Shown piece by piece: positions 36,548-45,896 of a DNA stretch of 64,000 nt. Numbering within the stretch: position 1 is the first letter of the stretch; every line of letters begins with the position of its first letter. Origin of the DNA: an uncultured Collinsella sp. (GTDB taxonomy: Bacteria > Actinomycetota > Coriobacteriia > Coriobacteriales > Coriobacteriaceae); contig UQMK01000006.1 of the NCBI GenBank assembly GCA_900542085.1, positions 25,148 to 89,147 of the forward strand, read 5' to 3'. The notes below the pieces were generated by a model. It made no database searches, was not told the DNA's origin, and saw nothing but the letters and a program-made list of their open reading frames with translations. Made by a program: the position numbers and the translations under genes.

Positions 36548-39262
36548 CTACTCGGTACGGGCAACCTGGTCGATGCGGTAACCCTCGATCTGGTCGCCGG
36601 GCTTGATGTCCTGGAAGTTCTCCAGGCCAATGCCGCCCTCGGAACCGCTCTTGAGGCTCTTGGCCTCGTCCTTGTAGTGGCGCATCGAGGCGATCTTGCC
36701 GTTGAAGACCACGATGCCGTCACGCACCAGGCGCACGGAATCGGTCGCGGCGATCTCACCCTCCTCCACGCGGACACCGGCGGCGATACCGACTTTGGGC
36801 ACCTTGAAGGTGTCCAGGACGGTCGCGGTACCCGTGGAAACCTCGACCTCGGTGGGCTTGAGCATGCCGATACGGGCAGCATCGAGCTCCTCGAGGCACT
36901 TGTAGATAACGTCGTAGCAACGGATCTCGACGCCCTCGCGCTCGGCGGCGGAGCGGGCCTTGCCGTCGGGACGCACGCCAAAGCCGATGATGATGGCGTT
37001 GGAGGCATCGGCCAGGACGACGTCGGTCTCGTTGATGGCGCCGACGGCGGAGTGGATCGTGTTGATGCGGACCTCGGACTGATCCATCTTGTCGAGCGAG
37101 TCCTGAAGGGCCTCGATGGAACCCTGGACGTCGGCCTTGATGATCAGGTTGAGCTCCTTGACCTCGGCGTCGGCGATGGTCTCGAAGAGGTTCTCGAGCG
37201 TGACGTGCTTCACGCGGCTCTGCTCCTCGATACGTGCCTTGAGCGAGCGCTCATCGGCCAGGGCGCGAGCCTCGCGCTCGTCCTCGAAAACGCGGAACTC
37301 GTCGCCGGCGTTGGGCACGGACTGAAGGCCCAAGATCTCGACGGCATCGGAGGGGCCGGCCTCGGTGACGGCGTTGCCCTTGGGATCGAGCATGGCGCGG
37401 ACGCGGCCATAGGTAAGGCCGGCGACCAGCGTATCGCCCACGTGCAGGGTACCGCGGGTCACCAGCACGGTAGCAACCGAGCCGCGGCCCTTGTCGAGCT
37501 TAGCCTCGAGGACGTTACCGGAGGCAAAGGTGTCCGGGTTGGCCTTGAGCTCGAGCACGTCGGCCTGGAGCAGCACGGTCTCGAGCAGGTCGTCGATACC
37601 GATCTTCTGCTTGGCCGAGATGTTGACGAACATGTTCTGTCCGCCCCACTCCTCGGGGATGATGCCGTACTCGGTGAGCTCCTGGCGCACGCGGTCGGGA
37701 TTGGCGCCCGGCTTATCAATCTTATTGACGGCGACGACGATGGGTACGCCGGCGGCCTTGGCGTGGTTGATCGACTCGATGGTCTGAGGCATGACGCCGT
37801 CGTCGGCAGCCACGATCAGGATGACAATGTCGGTCACCTTGGCGCCGCGGGCACGCATGGCCGTAAAGGTGGCGTGGCCCGGGGTATCGATGAAGGTGAT
37901 CTTGCGGTCGTTGATCATGACCTGCGAAGCACCGATGGCCTGGGTAATGCCGCCCGCCTCGCCGGCAGCGACGCCGGTGTGACGAATGGCGTCGAGCAGG
38001 CTCGTCTTGCCGTGGTCGACGTGACCCATGACGGTGACGACCGGGGCACGGGGCTTAAGGTCGGCGGGATCGTCGTAGAACGAGAAGGTGTTCTCCTCCT
38101 CGGGGGTGATGATCTTGATCTGACGGCCCAGGTCGTCGGCAACGAGCTCGACGAGGTCGTCGGACATGGACTGCGTCATGGTGAGCGGCGTGCCCAGCAG
38201 GAACAGGCGCTTGATGATGTCGTTGGCCGGAACGTCGAGCGCCTCGGCGAGCTCCTGGACGGTAACGCCCTGGGAGACCTTGATGGCGTCTAGCTCCTCG
38301 GGGTTCACGCCCTGGGCCAGCGCCTCCTCAATCTTGCGCTCCTCCTGAGCCTTAGCAGCCTCGCGCTCGCGCTTCTCCTTGCGCTTCTTGCGGCGACCGG
38401 TGGACTCGCGAGAGGCCTCCTCGACGGCAGCGCGGGCCTCCTCGAGCACCTTCTCGCGGCTGTACTCCTCGGCCTCGCGAGCCATGCGGCTGTAGTGGTC
38501 CTCATCGTTGCCGTGACCGCCCTTGCGCTTCTTGCCCTTGCCCTGCTTATCGGGGTTGGGGAAGTCCATGCCGGCAGCGACGTTGTTGCTGGCGTTGGTG
38601 CGATGGCTGTGCGGACGGCTCTCGGAGGCGTTGCGCTCGGAGTTGTTGTCGGAGGCGTTGCGATCGTTACGACGGCCACCGCGACGTTCGTTGTTGCCGC
38701 TGCGACGGTTGCCGCGCTCGGCGGCGCGCTCTGCCTTGGCCTTCTCCTCGGCGTCCTTCTTCTCCTTGAGCACGGTCTCCTGTGCGGCGATCTGGTCGAG
38801 CAGCGAACGGAAGCGCGAACCGGAGTCGGAAGCGGGGACGGCGCGGCGCTGGGCCTCGCGGGCAGCCTCCTCCTTCTCGCGGGCAAGGCGCTCCTGCTCA
38901 GCCTTCTTCTTGGCCTCGGCCTCGGCACGGGCGGCCTCCTCGGCAGCCTGGGCGGCGGCGAACTGGCGGCGCTCCTCCTCGCGTGCCTTCTCGGCGGCGA
39001 TGCGCTCACGCTCGGCCTCGGCAGCGCGCGCTGCCTCCTCGGCGGCGGCTGCCTCCTCCTCGGCCTGCTTGGCGGCCTCGACTTCCTTGGCGCGGGCCTC
39101 GATCACCGAGGCGAGCTGCTTGCGGACCATGGCGACGTAAGCGTCCTCCAGGGCGGAGGAAGCGGACTTAGCGGGAATCTTCATTTCGGCGAGATGACCC
39201 ATCAGTTCCTTGGAGGTCATGCCGAACTCTTTGGCCAGGGTGGACACACGGACTTTTGCCAT
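36548..39262 (-). CDS. infB: Translation initiation factor IF-2
   Basis: The 904-residue GTPase delivers initiator tRNA to the 30S subunit. The N-terminal half is a long Ala/Glu/Arg charged helical region typical of IF-2. The G domain starts near residue 410 with GHVDHGKTSLLD, followed by DTPGHATFTAMRARG and NKIDKPG. Domains II-IV follow. Two short conserved N-terminal motifs (VRVSTLAKEFG) are the first IF2-N domain. Upstream is nusA, 91 bases away. Confidence 0.98.
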   Translation of the reverse strand: MAKVRVSTLAKEFGMTSKELMGHLAEMKIPAKSASSALEDAYVAMVRKQLASVIEARAKEVEAAKQAEEEAAAAEEAARAAEAERERIAAEKAREEERRQFAAAQAAEEAARAEAEAKKKAEQERLAREKEEAAREAQRRAVPASDSGSRFRSLLDQIAAQETVLKEKKDAEEKAKAERAAERGNRRSGNNERRGGRRNDRNASDNNSERNASESRPHSHRTNASNNVAAGMDFPNPDKQGKGKKRKGGHGNDEDHYSRMAREAEEYSREKVLEEARAAVEEASRESTGRRKKRKEKREREAAKAQEERKIEEALAQGVNPEELDAIKVSQGVTVQELAEALDVPANDIIKRLFLLGTPLTMTQSMSDDLVELVADDLGRQIKIITPEEENTFSFYDDPADLKPRAPVVTVMGHVDHGKTSLLDAIRHTGVAAGEAGGITQAIGASQVMINDRKITFIDTPGHATFTAMRARGAKVTDIVILIVAADDGVMPQTIESINHAKAAGVPIVVAVNKIDKPGANPDRVRQELTEYGIIPEEWGGQNMFVNISAKQKIGIDDLLETVLLQADVLELKANPDTFASGNVLEAKLDKGRGSVATVLVTRGTLHVGDTLVAGLTYGRVRAMLDPKGNAVTEAGPSDAVEILGLQSVPNAGDEFRVFEDEREARALADERSLKARIEEQSRVKHVTLENLFETIADAEVKELNLIIKADVQGSIEALQDSLDKMDQSEVRINTIHSAVGAINETDVVLADASNAIIIGFGVRPDGKARSAAEREGVEIRCYDVIYKCLEELDAARIGMLKPTEVEVSTGTATVLDTFKVPKVGIAAGVRVEEGEIAATDSVRLVRDGIVVFNGKIASMRHYKDEAKSLKSGSEGGIGLENFQDIKPGDQIEGYRIDQVARTE

Positions 39263-39353
39263 ATGACTTCACCTACCCTTTCTGGCACCTTGGGTGCCTA
39301 GAGACTGAACGAGCGTGGGAGATGCGCCGGGACCTGCCCGGCGCGACCGCGCG

Positions 39354-40601
39354 CTAGATCAGGTCCTCCGCATCATCGAAGGCGTCGGTGTCGTGGACAC
39401 CGCAGAAACGGGAGCCCGGACGGGCCTGGTTGCGGCACTGGACGCCGTCCTCGGACACGTACTCGCAGCGACGGACATCGTCGTCCTCCTCGTCACCGAT
39501 CAGGTCGGCGGCGGGCTCCTCGTGAACGGGGACGTTCTTGAGGATGTCGGCGGCAAGGGTCTCGGACTTGATGTCGATGTGCCAGCCGGTCAGACGAGCG
39601 GCGAGGCGGGCGTTCTGGCCCTCCTTGCCGATGGCGAGCGAAAGCTGGTCGTCGGGCACGATGACGCCGGCATAGGCCTTCTCCTCGTCGATGAGGACGC
39701 GGGTGACCTTGGCGGGCGACAGTGCGTTGGCGACGTAGACGGCCGGATCGGCATCCCACAGGATGACATCGACGCGCTCGCCGCGGAGCTCGCCCACGAC
39801 AGCGCGGACACGGCTGCCCTTGGGGCCGACGCAGGCGCCCACGGGATCCAGGCGGTCGTCGAGCGAGTGGACGGCGACCTTGGAGCGCTGGCCGGGCTCG
39901 CGGGCGATCGACTTGATCTGGACGGTGCCCTCATAAATCTCGGGCACCTCCTGCTCAAAAAGACGACGCATGAGCTCGGGGTGGGTGCGGGAGATGACGA
40001 TCGGCGGACGGCTGTGCTCGCCGCGAACCGGCTGCAGGTTGGAATTGGGGTCGCGGACGTCGATGATCACGGCCTTGATGTGCTGGTTGTGCAGATAGCG
40101 CTCGCCCATCGGACGCTCGTTGCGCTCGTTCTCGTAACGACGCTGGTCAAAATGCGGCAGCTCGGCCTCGACGCCATCGCGGATCTTGACGATCGTGAAG
40201 TCGGGCGTGGACTGCAGCACGGTACCGCTGATGAGGTCACCGATACGGCCGGAGAACTCCTCGTAGATCTGCTCGCGGGCAGAGTTGCGCACGATGGCGT
40301 TGATCTCGGCCTTGGCGTGCTGGGCGGCGATGCGGCTCGTGTTCTTAGGGGTGACGTCGATCTCCTCGAACTCGGTGAAGTTGCCCTCCTCGTCCATGGA
40401 ATCGTCGATCGGCTCCAGACGGTAGACGTAGATCTTGCCGGTGGTGCGATCGATGGTCACCTTGGCGCCCCACTCAAGATGCAGGATCTCGGCGTAGCTC
40501 TTGGCGAGCGACTGCTCCAGGCGGTCGATCAGGTAGAGCTGGTCGATGTGCCTCTCCTGGCAAAGCTCCATCAGGGCGGACATCATGTCGGATGCTGCCA
40601 T
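39354..40601 (-). CDS. nusA: Transcription termination/antitermination factor NusA with a C-terminal Cys/His motif
   Basis: RNA-polymerase-binding factor that modulates pausing, termination and antitermination. N-terminal domain, S1, and two KH domains (GACVGPKGSRVRAVVGELRGE; VIVPDDQLSLAIGKEGQNARLAARLTGW) are visible. The ATG at 40601 follows GGAAGGAAAG. Length 415. The C-terminus adds RRCEYVSEDGVQCRNQ and SRFCGVHD, a CxnCxnCxxH pattern suggesting zinc. Actinobacteria commonly encode YlxR here instead; no ylxR is present. It is the second gene of the rimP-nusA-infB operon. Confidence 0.95.
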   Translation of the reverse strand: MAASDMMSALMELCQERHIDQLYLIDRLEQSLAKSYAEILHLEWGAKVTIDRTTGKIYVYRLEPIDDSMDEEGNFTEFEEIDVTPKNTSRIAAQHAKAEINAIVRNSAREQIYEEFSGRIGDLISGTVLQSTPDFTIVKIRDGVEAELPHFDQRRYENERNERPMGERYLHNQHIKAVIIDVRDPNSNLQPVRGEHSRPPIVISRTHPELMRRLFEQEVPEIYEGTVQIKSIAREPGQRSKVAVHSLDDRLDPVGACVGPKGSRVRAVVGELRGERVDVILWDADPAVYVANALSPAKVTRVLIDEEKAYAGVIVPDDQLSLAIGKEGQNARLAARLTGWHIDIKSETLAADILKNVPVHEEPAADLIGDEEDDDVRRCEYVSEDGVQCRNQARPGSRFCGVHDTDAFDDAEDLI

Positions 40602-40602
40602 C

Positions 40603-41097
40603 TTACTTTCCTTCCTTCGCGGGCTTGAAGTCATAGGTGGGCTTCAACTTGCACTTTTTAACATCAGAGAAATCGAGGGTGACGGACTCGCCGTCCTCGA
40701 GCTCGAGGGTCACGTTCGTCTCGGTCGCGGCGGCAATCTTGCCGGAGTACTTGCGACGGCCCTCGGTGGCGGTGGAGGTGAGCTCGCAGTCCTCACCCAC
40801 AAAGCGGGCAAAGTCGCGCGGGCGGCGCAGCGGGCGCGCCATACCCGGGCTCGACACCTCGAGCGTGTAGCTCGAAGAAATAGGGTCGAGCTCCTCGATC
40901 ACGTCGCCGACCCACTTGGTATTGGCCGTGACGTCGTTGAGCGACAGGCTCTGACCCTCGGCACCCTCGATACGCACACGCACGCAGGGAGCCTTGGTGG
41001 CGCCCACGAGCTCAACGTCGACAATATCGACATCGTGCTGGGGAGCGACGGCCTCGAGCGCGTCGATGATCGCCTGCTCGGTCTTGGTCTTGACCAT
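40603..41097 (-). CDS. rimP: Ribosome maturation factor RimP
   Basis: A 164-residue assembly factor for the 30S subunit. EVSSPGMARPLRRPRDFARFVGE is the family signature. The start ATG at 41097 follows GGAGGTG; the longer open frame to 41310 runs through the leader terminator and promoter and is rejected. It leads the rimP-nusA-infB-rbfA operon. Confidence 0.95.
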   Translation of the reverse strand: MVKTKTEQAIIDALEAVAPQHDVDIVDVELVGATKAPCVRVRIEGAEGQSLSLNDVTANTKWVGDVIEELDPISSSYTLEVSSPGMARPLRRPRDFARFVGEDCELTSTATEGRRKYSGKIAAATETNVTLELEDGESVTLDFSDVKKCKLKPTYDFKPAKEGK

Positions 41098-41117
41098 TGC
41101 GGCACCTCCATCCATAC

Positions 41118-41150
41118 AAAAAAGAAGCGGGGTCGAAACCCCACTTCTTT
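41118..41150 (-). promoter_or_regulatory. Leader attenuator upstream of rimP-nusA
   Basis: On the minus strand AAAGAAGTGGGGT and ACCCCGCTTCTTTTTTG form a 13-bp hairpin with a four-base loop and U6, ending about 13 bases before the ribosome-binding site of rimP. It is inside the transcript that starts near 41169, so it can only act as an attenuator of this operon. Confidence 0.8.
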
Positions 41151-41175
41151 CAATTACTACTTCATTTGCAAGCAA

Positions 41176-41204
41176 ACTATACCAATACCTGCGAAAACGT
41201 GCAA
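41176..41204 (-). promoter_or_regulatory. Promoter of the rimP-nusA-infB operon
   Basis: TTGCAC, 17 bases, TATAGT on the minus strand, one of the best sigma-70 matches in the window. Transcription should begin near 41169, giving a ~70-base leader. Confidence 0.8.
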
Positions 41205-41291
41205 GCGCAATGGAAATTCGCAGGTCAGCGCGCCCACAGCTTCTCCACAAGAATAGGACAATTGACGGCAGGCATCTAGGCGGGCAGATGC

Positions 41292-41332
41292 AAAACGAGG
41301 GACGACCCAACCGGATCGCCCCTCGTCTTTTA
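41292..41332 (-). terminator. Terminator after leuS
   Basis: GACGAGGGGCGATCC and GGGTCGTCCCTCGTTTTG pair with an interior loop, ending in U4 on the minus strand just after the leuS stop. Confidence 0.8.
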
Positions 41333-41355
41333 TGCGTCAGTTATGTTCGCAGTGC

Positions 41356-43932
41356 TTACTTGACCACCAGGTTGACCAGCTTGCCGGGCACGCAGATGGC
41401 CTTGACGACCGTCTTGCCCTCGAGCCACTTGGCGACGGCAGCCTCGGCGGCAGCCTGCATATCCTCATTGGAGGCATCGCGAGCCACGTCGATGCGGCCA
41501 CGGACCTTGCCGAGCACCTGGACGACGATCTGCACCGTGTCCTCGATGGACTCGGCCAGATCGAACTCGGGCCAGGCGGCGGTGTAGGCGTTGCCCTCGC
41601 AGCCGAGCGCCTCGTGCCACAGCTCGTCGGCCCAGAACGGGCAGATGGGCGCCAGGACGCTCACGATGTCCTTGGCCACGCCGTAGCACAGGGCCTTGTC
41701 ACGCTCAGCGCCCTCGTTGGCGTTGAGGTAGGCGCTCGCCGCGTTGACGAGCTCCATGACGGCCGAGATCGCGGTGTTGAACTGGCCGCGATCGAAGTCC
41801 TCGGTACACTTGGCGATCGTGCGGTGGCGCTCGCGGTAGAGCTTCATCGCGGTCTCGTCGAGCACGGACTTGTCGAAGGCCACGTTGGCGTCACCCGACT
41901 GGACGAGCTGCCACACGATACGCCAGGCGCGCTTGATAAAGCGGTTGGCGCCCTCGACGGCCTTGGGATCCCAGTCGAAGTCCTTCTCGGGCGGGGCGAT
42001 AAACAGGATCGCCAGACGCATGGTGTCGGCGCCGTAGGGCTCGATAACCGAGCTCGGGGGCACGACGTTGCCCTTGGACTTGGACATGGTGTCGCCGTTC
42101 TCGTCCTTGACCATGCCCTGGCACAGCAGGTTGGTGAAGGGCTCGTCCACGCTCAGCAGGCCCAGGTCACGCAGCGCCTTGGTAAAGAAGCGGCTGTAGA
42201 GCAGGTGCAGAATGGCGTGCTCGATGCCACCGATGTAGTTATCGACGGGCATCCAACGGTCTGCCGCCTCGCGGGAGAAGGGCAGCTCGGTGTTGTGCGG
42301 GTCGGTGTAACGCAGGTAATACCAGCTGGAGCAGGTGAACGTGTCCATGGTATCGGTCTCGCGCTTGGCCGGGCGGCCGCAGACCGGGCAGGTGGTCTCG
42401 TAGAAGTCCTTGCACTCGGCGAGGGTCTCGCCAGCGCCCAGGTCCAGGTTCTCCGGCAGCGTCACCGGCAGCTGATCCTCGGGCACGGGCACAATGCCGC
42501 AGTGCTCGCAGTGGATGGCCGGGATGGGGTTGCCCCAATAGCGCTGGCGGCTGATGAGCCAGTCGCGCAAGCGGAACTCGACCTTGCGACGGCCGCAGCC
42601 CATGGCCTCGAGGTCGGCCACGATGGCAGCCTCGCCCTCGGAGTGCTTGCCGCCGCGCATGCCGGTGTACTTGCCGGACTGAACGAGCGTGCCCTCGGCA
42701 GCGTGGGCGCAATCCCAGTCGACGGTCTCGGCATGGAAGGTATCGATGGTCTCGCCGCTGGCCTCGACGGCAGCGCGATCGTCATCGTCCAGGATGATCG
42801 GCACGATCGGCAGGTCGTACTTGCGGGCAAACTCAAAGTCGCGCTGGTCGCCGCAGGGAACGGCCATGACGGCGCCGGTGCCGTAGTCGGCAACGACATA
42901 ATCGGCAACCCACACGGGGACCTTCTCGCCGTTGACGGGGTTCACAACGTAGCGGCCGGTAAAGGCACCGTGCTTCTCGAGGGTGCCCTGGGCACGCTCG
43001 ACGGCAGAGATATGCTTGGAGTCCTCGACGATCTTGGTGACGGCCTCCTCGTACTCCGTGCCCTCGACGAGCTCGTGCAGACGAGCGTACTCGGGAGCCA
43101 GGACAAAGAAGGACACGCCAAAGAGTGTATCGGCACGTGTGGTAAAGACAGTGATCTTGCCCTCATCGCCCTCGATGGGCTCGCCATCCTGGTCGCACAG
43201 GGTAAAGTCGACCTCGGCGCCCTCGGAGCGGCCGATCCAGTTGGCCTGCATCTGCTTGACGCGCTCAGGCCAGCCGGGGAGCTTCTCCAGGTCGTCGAGC
43301 AGCTCCTGAGAGTACTCGGTAATCTTGTAGTACCACTGCTCAAGGTCGCGCTTCTCGGGCTCGGTGCCGCAGCGCCAGCACTTGCCCTCGGTAACCTGCT
43401 CGTTGGCCAGAACGGTCTTGCATTTGGGGCACCAGTTGACCGGGTTCTTCTTGCGGTATACCAGGCCCTTTTCCCACATCTTCTCAAAGATCCACTGACC
43501 CCAGCGGTAGTAGTCGGGGCTGCAGGTCTTGACCATGCGATCCAGATCGTAGGAGAAACCCATGCGCTTCATCGTGGCAAGCGCCTGGTCCATGTTCTTA
43601 TACGTCCAGGCGGCAGCCTGCGTGTTGTGCTTGATGGCGGCGTTCTCGGCGGGCAGGCCAAAGGCGTCAAAGCCGATGGGGTGCAGCACGTCGTAGCCGC
43701 GCATGCGGGCCTGACGGGCCATGGCATCGCCGATGGTATAGTTGCGCGCGTGGCCCATGTGCAGGTCGCCCGACGGATACGGGAACATCTCAAGCACGTA
43801 CTTCTTGGGCTTGCTGTCGTCGGTGTCGACGGCAAAGAGGTTGGAGTCCTCCCAGGCCTTCATCCACCTGGACTCAATGGCCTGCGCGTCGTAGGCAGGA
43901 ATCTCGTCCTTATGATCTGTGCAATCGCACAT
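41356..43932 (-). CDS. leuS: Leucyl-tRNA synthetase
   Basis: Charges tRNA-Leu. YPSGDLHMGHARN is the HIGH motif (near residue 52-64), MSKSKGN the KMSKS motif, and the editing domain sits between them (TVWDCAHAAEG). Length 858, a normal bacterial size. Its ATG follows AAAGGAG. A very long leader hairpin precedes it. Confidence 0.98.
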   Translation of the reverse strand: MCDCTDHKDEIPAYDAQAIESRWMKAWEDSNLFAVDTDDSKPKKYVLEMFPYPSGDLHMGHARNYTIGDAMARQARMRGYDVLHPIGFDAFGLPAENAAIKHNTQAAAWTYKNMDQALATMKRMGFSYDLDRMVKTCSPDYYRWGQWIFEKMWEKGLVYRKKNPVNWCPKCKTVLANEQVTEGKCWRCGTEPEKRDLEQWYYKITEYSQELLDDLEKLPGWPERVKQMQANWIGRSEGAEVDFTLCDQDGEPIEGDEGKITVFTTRADTLFGVSFFVLAPEYARLHELVEGTEYEEAVTKIVEDSKHISAVERAQGTLEKHGAFTGRYVVNPVNGEKVPVWVADYVVADYGTGAVMAVPCGDQRDFEFARKYDLPIVPIILDDDDRAAVEASGETIDTFHAETVDWDCAHAAEGTLVQSGKYTGMRGGKHSEGEAAIVADLEAMGCGRRKVEFRLRDWLISRQRYWGNPIPAIHCEHCGIVPVPEDQLPVTLPENLDLGAGETLAECKDFYETTCPVCGRPAKRETDTMDTFTCSSWYYLRYTDPHNTELPFSREAADRWMPVDNYIGGIEHAILHLLYSRFFTKALRDLGLLSVDEPFTNLLCQGMVKDENGDTMSKSKGNVVPPSSVIEPYGADTMRLAILFIAPPEKDFDWDPKAVEGANRFIKRAWRIVWQLVQSGDANVAFDKSVLDETAMKLYRERHRTIAKCTEDFDRGQFNTAISAVMELVNAASAYLNANEGAERDKALCYGVAKDIVSVLAPICPFWADELWHEALGCEGNAYTAAWPEFDLAESIEDTVQIVVQVLGKVRGRIDVARDASNEDMQAAAEAAVAKWLEGKTVVKAICVPGKLVNLVVK

Positions 43933-43954
43933 ATCAGCTCCTTTAATCTTAGCT

Positions 43955-44073
43955 GGGATCGGTCGGCTTGGCTTTATTCGCTACTGCGGACAGTCCTGCG
44001 CAAGACGAAGAGCACATTAAGTGCTCTTCTTTGCGTGCGGAACTTGTAGCGAACAAAGCCAAGCCGACCGACC
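43955..44073 (-). promoter_or_regulatory. Giant leader hairpin upstream of leuS
   Basis: GGGTCGGTCGGCTTGGCTTT and AAAGCCAAGCCGACCGATCC pair almost perfectly, extended by GTTCGCTAC/GTAGCGAAT and capped by AAGAGCAC-TTAAT-GTGCTCTT, 119 bases overall. It sits ~22 bases before the ATG, and a smaller stem CAGCT/AGCTG can cover part of the ribosome-binding site. No T-box core is present. A leader regulator or an inserted repeat are both possible. Confidence 0.6.
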
Positions 44074-44091
44074 CTAAGGTTAACTTGGATG

Positions 44092-44100
44092 ATGATAGCA
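44092..44100 (-). promoter_or_regulatory. Extended -10 of the leuS promoter
   Basis: TGCTATCAT on the minus strand, upstream of the giant hairpin, so the hairpin would be in the mRNA leader. No clear -35. Confidence 0.5.
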
Positions 44101-44110
44101 AATACGACAA

Positions 44111-44141
44111 GCGAGATGCCTGCGACTTGCAGGCATCTCGC
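44111..44141. terminator. Perfect 13-bp hairpin between guaB and leuS
   Basis: GCGAGATGCCTGC and GCAGGCATCTCGC pair around a five-base loop. On the minus strand it follows guaB and probably ends its transcript; only a short U-run follows. Confidence 0.65.
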
Positions 44142-44191
44142 TTTATCTAAATAACGTGGTTGATACTCAACCTATATTTGCAGCTCTTATC

Positions 44192-45703
44192 CTATCGATA
44201 AGACACAGACTGCTGCGAATCTTTGACGACAACGTCGTGGGCGCCGCCTTCGACGATGGAGGTGGAGCTGACCAGCGTTAGGCGTGCCTTTTCCTGGAGC
44301 TCGGGGATCGAGAGGGCACCGCAGTTGCACATCGTGGACTTGACCTTGTAGAGCGTGCCGCCCACGCCGTCCTTGAGGGAGCCGGCATAGGGAACGTAGG
44401 AGTCGACGCCCTCGACGAAGCTGAGCTTCGCGGCTCCGCCCAGGTCGTAGCGCTGCCAGTTGCGGGCACGCGCAGAACCCTCGCCCCAGTACTCCTTCAT
44501 GTACTGGCCGTTGACGTTGACGCGCTCGGTCGGGCTCTCGTCGAAGCGAGCGAAGTAGCGGCCCAGCATCATAAAGTCAGCACCCATGGCAAGGGCGAGC
44601 GTCATGTGGTAGTCGTAGACGATGCCGCCGTCGGAGCACACGGGCACGTAGACACCGGTCTCCTCGTAGTACTCGTCACGGGCGCGGCAGACGTCGATCA
44701 GCGCGGTGGCCTGGCCACGGCCGATACCCTTGGTCTCGCGGGTAATGCAGATGGAGCCACCGCCAATACCGACCTTGATGAAGTCGGCACCGCAGTCGGC
44801 CAAAAAGCGGAAGCCCTCGGCGTCGACGACGTTACCGGCACCGACCTTGACGTCCTCGCCGTAGTTAGCGCGGATCCACTCGATGGTGCGCTTCTGCCAC
44901 TCGCTGAAGCCCTCGGAAGAGTCGATGCACAGGACATCGGCGCCGGCCTCGATGAGCAGCGGCACGCGCTCGGCATAGTCGCGGGTGTTGATACCGGCGC
45001 CGACCATGTAGCGCTTGTCGCCGTCGAGCAGCTCGTTGGGGTTGGTCTTGTGGCTGTCATAGTCCTTGCGGAAGACAATGCCCATAAGGTGATCGTTGTC
45101 GTCGACGATGGGCAGAGCGTTGAGCTTGTTGTCCCAGATGACGTCGTTGGCAACCTTGAGGCTGATGTTCTTGTCGCCCACGATGAGCTGCTCACGCGGG
45201 GTCATGAACTCAGAGACCTTCGTCTGGTGGTCATCGCGACTGGGGCGATAGTCACGGCTGGTGACGATGCCCAGGAGCTTACCCTTGGGAGTGCCGTCGT
45301 CGGTGACCGGCATGGTGGAGTGACCGGTCTTCTCCTTGAGCTCGATGACCTGCTCCATGGTCATGTCGGGGGTCAGCGTGGAATCGGACTGAACGAAGCC
45401 AGCCTTGTGATCCTTGACGGCCTTGACCATAGCGGCCTCGGACTCGGCGCTCTGGGAACCGTAAATGAAGGACAGGCCACCCTCGGTAGCGAGCGCGACA
45501 CCCATATCGACGCCCGAGACGGACTGCATGATGGCGGAAACCATGGGGATGTTCAGGGTGATTGCCGGCTTCTCACCGCGCTTGAAGCGGGTCAGCGGCG
45601 TCTTAAGAGAGACGTTGTTGGGGATGCACTGCGAGGACGAGTAGCCAGGGACCAGCAGATACTCCGAAAACGTGTGGGACTCACCGGGAAAGAACGTAGC
45701 CAT
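44192..45703 (-). CDS. guaB: IMP dehydrogenase
   Basis: Oxidises IMP to XMP, the committed step of GMP synthesis. The catalytic cysteine is in GIGGGSICITRE, near residue 317. Two CBS domains are inserted around 95-220 (TLTPDMTMEQVIEL...ALPIVDDNDHLMGIV). SDGGIVYDYHMTLALAMGADFMMLGRYFAR is the IMP phosphate-binding region. Length 503. The upstream minus-strand promoter is clear. Confidence 0.96.
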   Translation of the reverse strand: MATFFPGESHTFSEYLLVPGYSSSQCIPNNVSLKTPLTRFKRGEKPAITLNIPMVSAIMQSVSGVDMGVALATEGGLSFIYGSQSAESEAAMVKAVKDHKAGFVQSDSTLTPDMTMEQVIELKEKTGHSTMPVTDDGTPKGKLLGIVTSRDYRPSRDDHQTKVSEFMTPREQLIVGDKNISLKVANDVIWDNKLNALPIVDDNDHLMGIVFRKDYDSHKTNPNELLDGDKRYMVGAGINTRDYAERVPLLIEAGADVLCIDSSEGFSEWQKRTIEWIRANYGEDVKVGAGNVVDAEGFRFLADCGADFIKVGIGGGSICITRETKGIGRGQATALIDVCRARDEYYEETGVYVPVCSDGGIVYDYHMTLALAMGADFMMLGRYFARFDESPTERVNVNGQYMKEYWGEGSARARNWQRYDLGGAAKLSFVEGVDSYVPYAGSLKDGVGGTLYKVKSTMCNCGALSIPELQEKARLTLVSSTSIVEGGAHDVVVKDSQQSVSYR

Positions 45704-45782
45704 GTTTCTCCTTTTTCCATGCGACCGGTCGGCTGCAGGCCTCGTAGGACCCAGCCCAACCTTGGGCGCCCAATACTGGGGA

Positions 45783-45811
45783 AGTATCTTAACGCACTTT
45801 GACTGCTACAA
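45783..45811 (-). promoter_or_regulatory. guaB promoter
   Basis: TTGTAG, 17 bases, GATACT on the minus strand, about 80 bases upstream of the guaB ATG. It overlaps the region upstream of the divergent ModE-like gene. Confidence 0.65.
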
Positions 45812-45896
45812 TACATGATTTAAGAAGAGCACACGAGGGTTTGACGCAGGCTTTGCGTTTGCCCAGCAAACACTTTAGCGGGGAGACGTGGAGCAC

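Noticed and set aside
41332..44049. A 905-codon plus-strand open frame
   Set aside because: Antisense of leuS; also crosses the leuS leader hairpin.
43933..44100. A T-box in the leuS leader
   Set aside because: No T-box core or specifier-loop pattern was found; only the long palindrome is present.
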